DNA of 64,000 nucleotides from Prorocentrum cordatum (taxonomy: Eukaryota; Sar; Dinophyceae; Prorocentrales; Prorocentraceae), in the NCBI GenBank assembly GCA_963575745.1, contig CAUYUJ010016061.1, positions 770,145 through 834,144 on the forward strand, written 5' to 3'. Every line of letters begins with the position of its first letter. Positions within the stretch are counted from its first letter, which is position 1. This document shows positions 43,420 to 52,648 of the stretch, in pieces. The translations under genes and the position numbers were made by a program. The notes beneath the pieces were generated by a model. That model did no database searches and was not told the DNA's origin. It saw only the letters and a program-made list of their open reading frames with translations.

Positions 43420-44830
43420 GATGAGATTGGGTCTGAATCTGCGTAGGACCGCACTACGCTGGACCCCTCAGCAGCCCTCGACAGTGGCGACGCTTTTGCA
43501 GTTCGCAGCCCCCTGGGGACGCGATGTCCGATCTGAATACGCGAAGGACCGCGCCACGCTGGATCCCCAACAGCATTCGAAAGTATAGTTTCGAAGCTCG
43601 CAGCCCCCCGATGGCGAGATCGAGTCTGAATGTGCGCATGACGTCACTCCGCCGGGGCCCCCAACACCCTGCGCATAATGTCACGCCGCGGGACCTGCCA
43701 ACAGAAGATGACGACAGTTTAGTAGCTCGCCTCCACGGAAGGCGGGGTCTAAGCTGAATATTTCCGTGGCATCACTCCGCTCGACCCCCCCAGCAGCCCT
43801 GGGAAGTGGCCCCAATTTCGCAGTTCGCAGTCCACCATCGATGGCGGGGCCGAATCTGAATCTGCGTATGACGTCAGTCCGCTGGGCTCCCCTCCAGCAC
43901 TCGAAACGGGCGACCGTTTCGCAGTTCGAACCCCCCGCGGTGGGGGATCGAATCTGAATCTGCGTATGACGTCATTCCGATGCCCCCCAGCAACAGTCCA
44001 AAGTAGCGACAGCTTCGCAGCCCGCAGCCCAGCAGCGATGGAGAGGCCGAATATTGATTTGCGTATGACGTCGCTCCGTTGGGCCTCCCAGCAGCCTCCG
44101 AAATTGGCGATTGTTTCGCATTTTGCTACCTCCCAGCCAAGGGGGGGGTCGAATCTGGATCTGTTCATGACGTCACTCCGTTGGCCCCCCAGCAGCCTTC
44201 GGAAATGGCGACAACTTCGCAGTTCGAGCCGCCGCGTGAATGGCGCCGTCGAATACGAACCTGCGTAAGGCGTCACCCCGCTGGACCCCCCAACAATCCT
44301 CGAAAGCGGCGAGATTTTCGCAATTCGCAGCCCCCCAGGGATGGCGAGGTCGAATCTAAACATACGTATGACGTCAGTCCGCGGGACCCCCTAGAAGCCC
44401 TCGAAAGCGGCGGCAATTTCGCAGCTCGCAGCCCCCAGGCACGACGAAATCGAATCCGAGTCTGCGTCTGACGCCACCCCCGTGGATACCCCAGCCGTCT
44501 TCGACAGTGGCGACGGTGTCCCAGTACACACCAGGGATGGCAAGTTCTATTCTGAATCCGCGAATGACGCCAGCGCAAGAAACCCCCCAGCAGCACTCGA
44601 AATTGGCAATTGTTTCGAAGTTCGCAGCCGCCCCAGAGTTGGCGAGACCAATTCTGAATCTGCGTGTGACGTCACCCCGCTGGACCCCCCAGCAGCCCTT
44701 GAAAGTGGCGACATCGCCACAACTCGCAGCCCCCAAGGATGGCGAGGTCGGACCTGAACATGGGTATGACCTCACCCCACTGGACCCCAAGCTGCTTTCG
44801 AAAGTGGCGGCAGACTCGCAGGTGATGGCG
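43420..44830 (+). repeat. ~100-bp satellite array A, 14 units
   Basis: The anchor TCTGAATCTGCGTATGACGT (degenerate) lies at 43,432, 43,532, 43,625, 43,753, 43,855, 43,953, 44,052, 44,154, 44,254, 44,355, 44,455, 44,551, 44,653 and 44,753, mostly 98-102 bp apart. Units also share GCTGGACCCCCCAGCAGCC, TCGAAAGTGGCGAC, TTCGCAGTTCGCAGCCCCCC and GATGGCGAGGTCGAA. Open frames across it are not consistent between units. Confidence 0.9.
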
Positions 44831-47800
44831 AGTTGGGAGGCGGACTCGCTGACAGGCAGGCGACGAGCAGGAGCAGGAGGGAAGAAAGGAGAAGGGAGAA
44901 AGAAGAAGATGGAGGTGGGAGGAATGCCAACCAGCGTGCTCTATGCCAAGCGAGAAACCAACGCAGGAAGGCTTGGAACAAATAGTTGCAACCTGCAGGT
45001 TGCACCGAGCAGGTTGCACACATGAGATGGTGGGGGACCACGCGCCAGCATTGTCGGCTATGTTGACAGCACGCGGCCATACTGTTGCCTTCCCCCTGTT
45101 CAACAGCATCACTATTTGACTGTCTACATGATTGTAGTGTGCACCCCCTCTGGCTATGGATGTGCAGCCAATCCAGGTGTTCATAGCGGCATTGCAGGAC
45201 TTCGTGGAGGGCCTTCCGTTAGTCACCGTGGCCGCCATAGAGGCTTGTAGCAGCAGCAGACAAAGTGTTCTGATCTGGACGAATGACCGCGCAGGGAAAG
45301 GGGAGAAATGAAGGCACAAAGGTTACGGCGTGGGGAGATGTTGCAAACGCGCTTGCATTTGTGATCGTTGAGCAATGTTTGCAAGGCAGTCTAGTAATGC
45401 TATCAGGTTATCAAACGCAACAGCAACTCCACGAACGGTTTGCAACCAACAGTTTCACGTAATGCAACAGAACGTCCAACGTCCAGTTGTCGTAAGATGT
45501 CGGAGCGTTGTCGATTATGTCGCGCCTGTCTAGCAATCAGTACTGATAGGACGCCTGTGCCCTCTACCGAAATGCGTGGACACGCGTAGCCAGCCCTGGA
45601 TTAGGCTCGGGGTTCGTAGCACTACGCTTTGCACATGGTGGGGACCAGAGCAGCTATAGTTTGTGACGGACGAAATCGCTCCACAGGCGTTCTTCTCCGT
45701 CCCCGACAGCATCAGCGACCCCATCGCTATCGCTGCAAGGCATCACCGCATTATTGCTTCAATGACGCAGGGAGGACACATGTTAAAGCTAAAGCAGGGT
45801 GAGCACGATGTTGGAGGAAGATTTGCGAATGTAGATAGAGACAGCACAGCCGCGATGCAAGGAGCCGGTTCGAATGGCTTGCCAGATTAAATGCAACAAC
45901 TTAGCCACGGAGATGAAGGCTGCGAGTGTCAGGAGCAGGTCGTTGCACAGCTGGCAGGTTTCAATCAGCAAGGATACGACAAGGCTGGCGAAACCGTCAG
46001 AAGGGCAAGACGTCGAAGTTGTAGAGGAGAGGCGCAGCACCTATGAGCCAGAAATTTTCAGCTTCAAGACATGATTCCCGCGAGTTGATTGGATTCGGTT
46101 GCTGGAGTCGGTGCTCGTGTTTTTTATTTCTCAAGCACCTACAAGCGGGTTCTGTCGCGGCAAATTGTCTCTCCAGAAACAGGGTCGGTGGAATTCGGGC
46201 GCAGCTCTTCTCTCGCGGAAGTACAGCTCCCTTCCAGTCGGTTGGCGCTCACCAAAGGTTGGTGTAAATTCGCCATTGCAGTTTTGATTGAGCTCGATGG
46301 CTCGAAGCAGGAAGAAGCGAACGTTGGGTCGAGCTTCTGGGGGAAGGGCCAACGCAGGGGCCTCAGTTTGGCCAGCTTTGGTTGATCGAGTCGGCTTCAT
46401 GTGTGAGTTCTGGCGGGACTGGTACCTCTGGCGCCCGGATTCACTGTTGTTGTCCAGCGAGTGACAATTCCGAGTTGTTCGAATACGTGCGGGTGATTAT
46501 TTTTGCACGCTGCTTGACCACAGGCAGGCGGCGAGTTACAGTTGCGCTTCCACCGAAGAGGCGAATCGTGCGACCTTTGGGATTCGAAATACACGGAACG
46601 TGGTGATATGCACGCATACCGTTTCCATAAACATATATATATATACACGTTGTATCCAAATCTATGTTGACCACACGTGTCGTTCTACGGTATTCGGGCT
46701 CGCGGTGAGGGCTAGCGAAGACGACCGAAATTAACCCGTGTGCCGGCTGAGAAAAACCACCCAGCGTGGTCACGCGAGATTTGTCATTAAATTTTATGCA
46801 AGCCGATTGGATGTGGAAATTACACAGAGTTTGATATGGAAGCGATCGTGTTTTTCAAAAGTTGTGTTCCGCCTCACCGTTATACGCAGTCGTGCTTACT
46901 GTATGTGAACACGATGGGCTCCAGCTCACGCGACGACGCACAGGTACGATTGGCGCAAGAAGGTAGCCGTTGAAGTCTTCGTGTTGTAACGCTTGCACGG
47001 TGGTCTGCCACGCGGTGTTGAACAGCCACGTCTGGATTGAAGCAACTCCTTGGCACCCCCAAAATTGGCACGCATGCCGAGCATGCTACAAGAACAGATG
47101 ATTTGTCGCCTTCGGGCGATCCAAAGAGGATTTTGCCATCGAGGAGTCGATCCGCTCACAGGTTGCCCTCGGCGGCCACTGGCAGGCGGCGGCGGACGTA
47201 ATGCGAAGAGGTGCGCCGCCGCGGAACGCCAGGGGGCAGACGGCGGAAGTCAAGGATGCCCTCCCGAGGGGTGTCAATCGTCTCGGATTCTGGGCTTCCG
47301 GATCGGACCATGTTTCGCGCGCGCATGCTAAGCTTGCGGGCCAATGTCAGGAGGGAAAAAAAAAAAACACGGACACAAGTAATCGTCGATTCCCGAGAAA
47401 ATATGGGAGAATATCGGAAGTGGGGGGGGTGAGACGAAAACCCGGAAAGTATGGGAAAATACAGGGATTTGTTTCATTTTGTGCGTATTGATTTGTGTGT
47501 CCTTGGGCCCCTTCACAATGGTGCGCCAAATGGTAGTAGTTCTGGGATGTCGCACGGTGTCTGCTGGCTCTTCGGAACACGTGGGTGTATCCAGACGCTG
47601 TCGTTGAACGAGTGCAAGTCGATGTGAAGTTTTGGATCTTGTCGCGATGAGCCTACGGTGGTTTGATAGACCAACGTGTTAGGCCGGCCACCATAAGAGT
47701 GCAACAGGCTTGCGGTTGGAAACCGTTGTGCCTTGAGTGCGCGACGGTGTCGTAGCGCACCCGTTCTGCAGTACAATATGCGCGTCGAGAGTGAAGGTAT

Positions 47801-48105
47801 GACGAAGAGCCGGATAGTTATGCGCTGTCTTTCAGTGGGCAGTTGAAGGAGAATTCCGCAGGTTGGGTTCTCGTTGACACAGAAATTTCAAGGAAATGGT
47901 GTGTTCTTGGCCTGCGTTTGGTTCATGCTGTGTTGGACCGGAATTCGTATTATCCTCAGGCCATCAAATTGGTTAGATTACCATGTGAATTGGAGGAGGG
48001 TTAAAACAAAATCGTTTTTCTAGGGTTGATTCCGACGACAATGCACAAGTCTTGTGTTTCGGGACGTGAGATTGGGTGTCCGAAACTCCCACGTGGGCCT
48101 AAGCA
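44831..48105. other. 3.3 kb without recognised gene
   Basis: Moderate GC, few repeats. Contains a short AT microsatellite (46,632-46,650) and an A-run (47,354-47,367). No open frame over about 100 codons with a family match. The least repetitive stretch of the window; undetected short exons are possible. Confidence 0.4.
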
Positions 48106-48109
48106 AGAC

Positions 48110-49553
48110 TTCTTGCCGCTTCGCGTATCAGCACCAGTTCATCCAGAATCGATGTCCAGGTGAGTTGTCGGACGAAGGGGAAAAAAACAGCACATAGTGC
48201 AACACAGAGGCTCACAATTGTGAATTTAGAGAAACTCTAAGGGGATTCTTGGAGTCATCTCGGAGTTACGTTGGGGTCCTTCGGGAAGCAGTGGACGCAT
48301 TTTTCGGTCTCTCCTCAGGCCCGCTTGGGGGCCTCGGGGGCCCTCTTGAGGTTATTCTTCACGCGTCGCGTATCCCCACCAGCCCATTCAGAAGCCCTGC
48401 CAACCAGGGTGAACCGAGAGATCTCTGGGAGCAAGGGTGTGGCCTTGGAAGCCCTCTTCGGGCCATCCCTGGGTGCCGCGTGGGGGCGAGGGGAAGAGGA
48501 GGAGGAGGAGGAGGAGGACGAGGAGTACGAGGAGGACGAGGAGGACGAGGACGCGGATGAGGACGACGAGGATGAGGAGGACGAGGACTAGGATGAGGAC
48601 GACGCGGACGAGGACTCATGGAACCATCTAGAGGTATTCTTGCTGCTACTACTGCTGCTGCTGCTGCCGGTGCTCTCTGGGAGTTTGGGGTAACCCTGGA
48701 AGGCTCCTTGGGATCATCTTGGAGGCCATCGATTACAGGATGGGGGGATCCCCAACTCAGCTCCCCCCTCAGGAGCCGGCAACCCGCTTTTTGGGGCTCT
48801 CTTGGAGCGCTCTTGGGCGCTCTTGGAGCGGTCTTGGGGCCGTTTGGAGCATATTGGGAGCCATCTTGAGCCAGTTTGGGCTATCTGAGCCATCTTTGAG
48901 GTCATCTTGGGCTCTCTGAGGCCGTTCGGGGGCCTCTTGGGGGCCTCTCGGGTGCCTTTTGGGGCCCTCTCGGGACCTCCTTGGAGCCCTCTTGGGGTTC
49001 TCTTGGGGTTCTCTTGGGAGCCCTGGAGCGCCTCTTGGGGCCATCTTCGAGGCTATCGATCAAAGGAGGGAGGGTCCCGATCGAGGTCCCCCCTCGGGGG
49101 CCACGATCTTCGTCAGCGGTGTCAAAAGTTGGGCCTCCAAGGGGCCGAAAAAGGGCCCTCCAACGACCCGCGAAACCCCCCAAAAAAGTACAGGGGAGGG
49201 GGTAGGGGGAGGGATCAAGAATCCCTCCCCGCCCGCAAGCCGTCTCGCTCACTCCCACCCGCCCTCCCAACACATACGTAGCACCCGAGCCTGGCCCGAG
49301 CCGCAGCATATTCAGCAGTCGTCTTTGGATGGGCAGCTACTGGGGGCCAATCCGCCGCAGCCGCCTCCGCCGCCGCCGCCGCCCGCCGCCGCCGCCGCCG
49401 CGCCGCCGCCGCCGCCGCCGCTGTCCACCGTCGCCGCCGCCGCGCCGCCCCCCGCTGCCGCCGCCGCCGCCGCGCTGCCGAATCGCCGCCGCCGCAGCCG
49501 TTGCCGCCGCAGCCGCTGCCGCCATCGCTGCCGCCGCCGCCGCCGCCACCGCC

Positions 49554-49594
<41 letters not shown>

Positions 49595-49945
49595 GCCGCC
49601 GCCGCCCCCGCCGCCGCCGCCGCCGCTGGCCCCGCCGCAGCCGCCGCAGCCGCCGCCGCCAAGTGTATTATGTTTTTGTTGTCAGGGATGGTGGAGGGAG
49701 GCCGCATCGGATTCGCTGCGCATGCTCCGAATTTGGAGGCAGAGTGTGTTTTGTATTGCTTTTGTACAAGGGATGGTGGGGGGGGCCGCATTGTTTCTGG
49801 TTGGCTCCCAGTCGCTTGGGGGAGGGGGTGTATATTGATAGGGAACAGTGATAAACCCCTCCCCGAAGGGGAAGAGGGGATTTTTTTGGAAGAGGAAAAA
49901 AAGACATCGTTAGACCACCTACGGCCAGAGGGCTGGTGGGATTGT
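48110..49945 (+). repeat. CTCTTGG composite repeat, copy 3, with CCG insertion
   Basis: GTAT boxes with CACCAG and CCAGAA at 48,123 and 48,374, CTCTTGG arrays at 48,240-48,360 and 48,775-49,050, a GAG/GAC tract (48,495-48,620), then a CCG block, and the terminal box ACCACCTACGGCCAGAGGG to GCTGGTGGGATT at about 49,943. It appears to be two partial units or one unit enlarged by triplet repeats. Confidence 0.65.
49355..49665. repeat. (CCG)n-rich block
   Basis: Imperfect CCG/GCC triplets over 300 bp inside copy 3 of the CTCTTGG composite repeat. Gives Pro, Ala or Arg open frames on the + strand and Gly or Ala on the minus. Confidence 0.95.
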
Positions 49946-50026
49946 GAAGGCCTTACTGCCGGTGCCGCCGACCCTGACGGGGGCTCCGACCCTGACGGGG
50001 GAGCCTGCTCCTGCTCCTCCATTTCC

Positions 50027-50074
50027 TTCTCCTCCTCCTCCTCCTCCTCCTCCTCCTCCTCCTCCTCCTCCTCC
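50027..50074 (+). repeat. (TCC)n run at the LINE 5' flank
   Basis: About 16 TCC/CTC triplets leading directly into the left target duplication and SL motifs. Confidence 0.95.
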
Positions 50075-50085
50075 GTAGCCATTTT
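50067..50085 (+). repeat. Left target-site duplication of the LINE
   Basis: CCTCCTCCGTAGCCATTTT, identical over 19 bp to 55,744-55,762. Its last 13 bases are the start of a spliced-leader motif. Confidence 0.8.
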
Positions 50086-50107
50086 ACCGTAGCCATTTTG
50101 GCTCAAG
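50086..50107 (+). other. Complete dinoflagellate spliced-leader sequence
   Basis: A 22-nt match to the dinoflagellate trans-spliced leader with A at the variable first base: ACCGTAGCCATTTT then GGCTCAAG. In the family this sequence is added to mRNA 5' ends by trans-splicing. Its presence in genomic DNA shows that a mature mRNA was copied back. It begins directly after the 19-bp direct repeat, so it is the first base of the inserted element. Confidence 0.9.
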
Positions 50108-50259
50108 GCCATGGCGCGCGGCGGCTTCCAAATGGATACCGCTGTGCCGCGGCCAGGAGTCGAGATTCCTTTGCAGCCACCCCCAGGGCGTGCTGCCGCC
50201 AAAGACTGGTCCGCGTGGACCCACAGTTTTGTGCCCGCGAGGGCTCTCCATCGCAACTC

Positions 50260-51672
50260 ATGGCGGCCGAGGAGGAGCGCCGCAGGGCTGGGCGCGCTGG
50301 TGGCGGCCACCGTGGTCCTGGTGCTGCTGACGGCCGCAGGCGGGCTGACAAAGGCAAGGAGCAGCCCCCTCCCGAGGACATTCGTTCCGCCTCCCGCGGC
50401 ACCAACGAGCGCGCCCCGGCGCGGAGGCGCGCTCGACGGGGCCACCCTCGCTCTGACGGCGAAGCCGATGCCTCGGGATCGCCCGCCAGTGATCGTGCAC
50501 GACATGGCCCCGCTGGTCTCGACCGAGCTGCTCAAGAGGAGCTCGCCGCCGCCCTCGAGGCCGCGGCCACCTTCCCCACGCAGGAGCGGATGGGCATGCA
50601 GGTGGAGCAGTCAACCACGGGCAATCCTCAAGCTGGACCTCATCATGCTCAAGCCGACCCGTGGCAACATCCTGGGGGAGATCCATGGCATGAACGCGCT
50701 GCTCCTGCCGACGGCCACGCTGCTGCCCCTGCGGCAGGCACTCCCATCGGCGGGATGGCCACCCCCGTGGACGCGGGCGGCACGGACATGCAGGCCATGC
50801 TGCAGAGCTGCATTCGTCAAGCCACTGATGCTATCGCTGCCACCTCTATGGCGCAAGTCACGTCATGCCAGACTCAGCTGGTGCGCATGTTCCAGACCCA
50901 GCAGGAGGCCGTCAACAGATCCCTCGCCGTGCAGACGCGCGACATCGCCTCCATCGGTCAGCGAGCCGACGCGCTGGAGGCCGAGCAGGCTGCCATGCGC
51001 AAACAGATCGGTGACATCAACAAGGTGCTGGCCCTCGCGGAGAAGGAGCTGCCCCTCATGGACTTCCAAGAGCTGGAGGCTTGGGCCCGTCAGCCCAACC
51101 CGAGGATCTTCTCGATCGGCGCACCGCAGCTGGTCGGTCCCGCTCAAGCGCTGCAAGGCCTCGAGGAGTGGATTCGCGCTGCTGGCCTCACCAATGACAT
51201 GGTCCGCCTCGACCCCGCTGTCCCATCCAAACGCTTCAACGTCCTTGTGCAGGGTGGCGATGGTGTCGCACTACCCCGAGCCCAAGCCCTCGCACGGCAG
51301 CTTCGAGACCCCGCTGGCAGGAACGGGTGGCGAGCTTTCTGCGCGCAGAGCGTCGGAGGTGGCACCGTCCCGCTGTACATCTCGCCCGACAAGTCGCCCC
51401 AGCAAGTGCGAATGGAGATCCAGTCGAGGAGGCTATCGACCCTGCTGGCAGAAGCTTATCCTGGTATCTCTTTCAGTGCGCAGCGAGCACGGGGCATCGT
51501 CACCTCGCAGGGCGTCAAGGTTGCCAAGCTTGAGATGGGCGAATCCCGCCACATCGACACGATCATCAGGTGGAACCCAGACATGGTGGCCAGGCTGCAC
51601 ATCGACAGGGAGTCCATCAACACGCAGTTCAAGAAGGCCTTCTCAGTGGAGGACAATACCGAGTGGATTTAG
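50260..51672 (+). CDS. LINE ORF1 protein
   Basis: 470-residue nucleic-acid-binding-type ORF1 product, open to TAG at 51,670. The frame is open upstream to within the SL, but 50,260 is the first in-frame ATG. In order: an Arg/Gly/Ala-rich basic N-terminus (about 50,265-50,500), a His/Pro/Trp-containing linker, a likely coiled coil at about 50,890-51,060 (SLAVQTRDIASIGQRADALE then AEQAAMRKQIGDINKVLALA), and an RRM-like segment at about 51,225-51,480 (KRFNVLVQGGDGVAL to LLAEAYPGISFS). Coiled coil plus RRM-like fold is the arrangement of L1 ORF1p, which trimerises and binds the element RNA in cytoplasmic particles; its use here is inferred from order and position. ORF2 starts 61 nt downstream. 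The +2 frame is also open through this whole region. Confidence 0.75.
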   Translation: MAAEEERRRAGRAGGGHRGPGAADGRRRADKGKEQPPPEDIRSASRGTNERAPARRRARRGHPRSDGEADASGSPASDRARHGPAGLDRAAQEELAAALEAAATFPTQERMGMQVEQSTTGNPQAGPHHAQADPWQHPGGDPWHERAAPADGHAAAPAAGTPIGGMATPVDAGGTDMQAMLQSCIRQATDAIAATSMAQVTSCQTQLVRMFQTQQEAVNRSLAVQTRDIASIGQRADALEAEQAAMRKQIGDINKVLALAEKELPLMDFQELEAWARQPNPRIFSIGAPQLVGPAQALQGLEEWIRAAGLTNDMVRLDPAVPSKRFNVLVQGGDGVALPRAQALARQLRDPAGRNGWRAFCAQSVGGGTVPLYISPDKSPQQVRMEIQSRRLSTLLAEAYPGISFSAQRARGIVTSQGVKVAKLEMGESRHIDTIIRWNPDMVARLHIDRESINTQFKKAFSVEDNTEWI

Positions 51673-51733
51673 CACGCCGCTGTGGGCGCCCTGGCGCCCT
51701 CCTGGAGCACGACATGGCTTTCATGGCCTCCAC

Positions 51734-52591
51734 ATGGTCGTGTGGAACGCTCGTGGCCTACTCCACTCGGATGCGAGGCTGCGCAGACGCAAGCAGGCGC
51801 TGCTCGCATCGTACATGAAGGTCAATGCCATCATCGCGGTGCAAGAGGTCCACGGCTCCGAGGACGCGCTCAGGATCTTCCTCCAGGCGCAGCCGCAGAA
51901 GTACATGAGCTTCCTCTCCCCTGGCCCCACCGCCGCCGTGGGTGGTGTTGCCTTTCTCGTCCCCCGCATCATCGATGAATGTCCAAGGGCGGAAGGACCC
52001 AGAGCCGAATCTCTGGGATGCAGGGGTGCCGCGCCGCGGGAAGGTTCCCTTGCGAGCGCCGCGCCCCCTGCAGCATCCTTACCGACTCAAGATACCTGGT
52101 CAAGTTCACGTACCTCCTCGTCTTCATCGGCTACAAGTCGCTCCACCAATCGGTCAAGTTCACGAAGTCCTCCTCCGACACCCATGTCGAAGCCGCTCTA
52201 CACCCGGTCAAGTTCACGGAACGCCACTCCAGCTCTACCGTCCTACAGCTTCGTCTCAGTGGCCGCTGGCCGCGCGGCGCTCCTCACGATCACTGATAGC
52301 ACGGGCAAGTACAGCATGCAGATCTTCAACATTCACAACTACGACCTCAAGCCGCACGAGTTCTCCGCCATTCAGCGTACCTGGTCCAGTGGCTTGGCCT
52401 GGGCGCGCCGCGATTCCCTACATCGCATCTTTCTGGCCGTCGGGGACTTCAACATTGCCTCCCGCCCGCCAGTTAGCCAACGGGCGCCCTCTGACGCCAC
52501 GGCGTGGCGCTTACGACCTGACAATCGATGCCAACTACGTCAACCTGCGTGGCGTCGCCTCTTCGCCGCTGCTTTGGAGATTGAATCATAA
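51734..52591 (+). pseudogene. LINE ORF2, endonuclease part (stop-interrupted)
   Basis: APE-type endonuclease that nicks target DNA to prime reverse transcription. Motifs seen: VVWNARGL (51,737), AVQEVHG with the catalytic Glu at 51,845-51,847, GGVAFLVPR (about 51,940), IFNIHNYDL (about 52,323), GDFN at 52,442-52,453, and, beyond the stop, STIDRIF (about 52,631) and SDH at 52,736-52,744. The ATG at 51,734 is the only plausible start. TAA at 52,589-52,591 interrupts an otherwise continuous frame that runs into the RT part. Between GGVAFLVPR and AGRAALLTI there is about 80 residues of extra Ser/Arg-rich sequence from an inserted 54-bp-period repeat. Either defect should disable the enzyme. All named catalytic residues are present. 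Confidence 0.75.
52098..52259 (+). repeat. 54-bp-period repeat inside endonuclease domain
   Basis: GGTCAAGTTCACG occurs at 52,098, 52,152 and 52,206, exactly 54 bp apart, with degenerate sequence between. It is read as Ser/Thr/Arg in the ORF2 frame, but as VKFT-x14 in the preceding frame. It sits where related endonucleases have a short loop. Confidence 0.85.
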
Positions 52592-52648
52592 TGGCCGACT
52601 CACTACGACAAGTCCTGCAAGCAGCTGTCCACGATCGACCGCATCTTC

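Noticed and set aside
50072-50107. Tandem SL as a relic of repeated trans-splicing and retroposition
   Set aside because: In that model the older inner leader is shortened at its 5' end. Here the inner leader is complete and the outer one is cut at its 3' end exactly where the 19-bp direct repeat stops, so insertion into an SL-like target fits better.
49312-50535. Minus-strand 407-codon open frame
   Set aside because: Crosses the CCG block and runs antisense through the LINE 5' end; Ala/Gly runs only.
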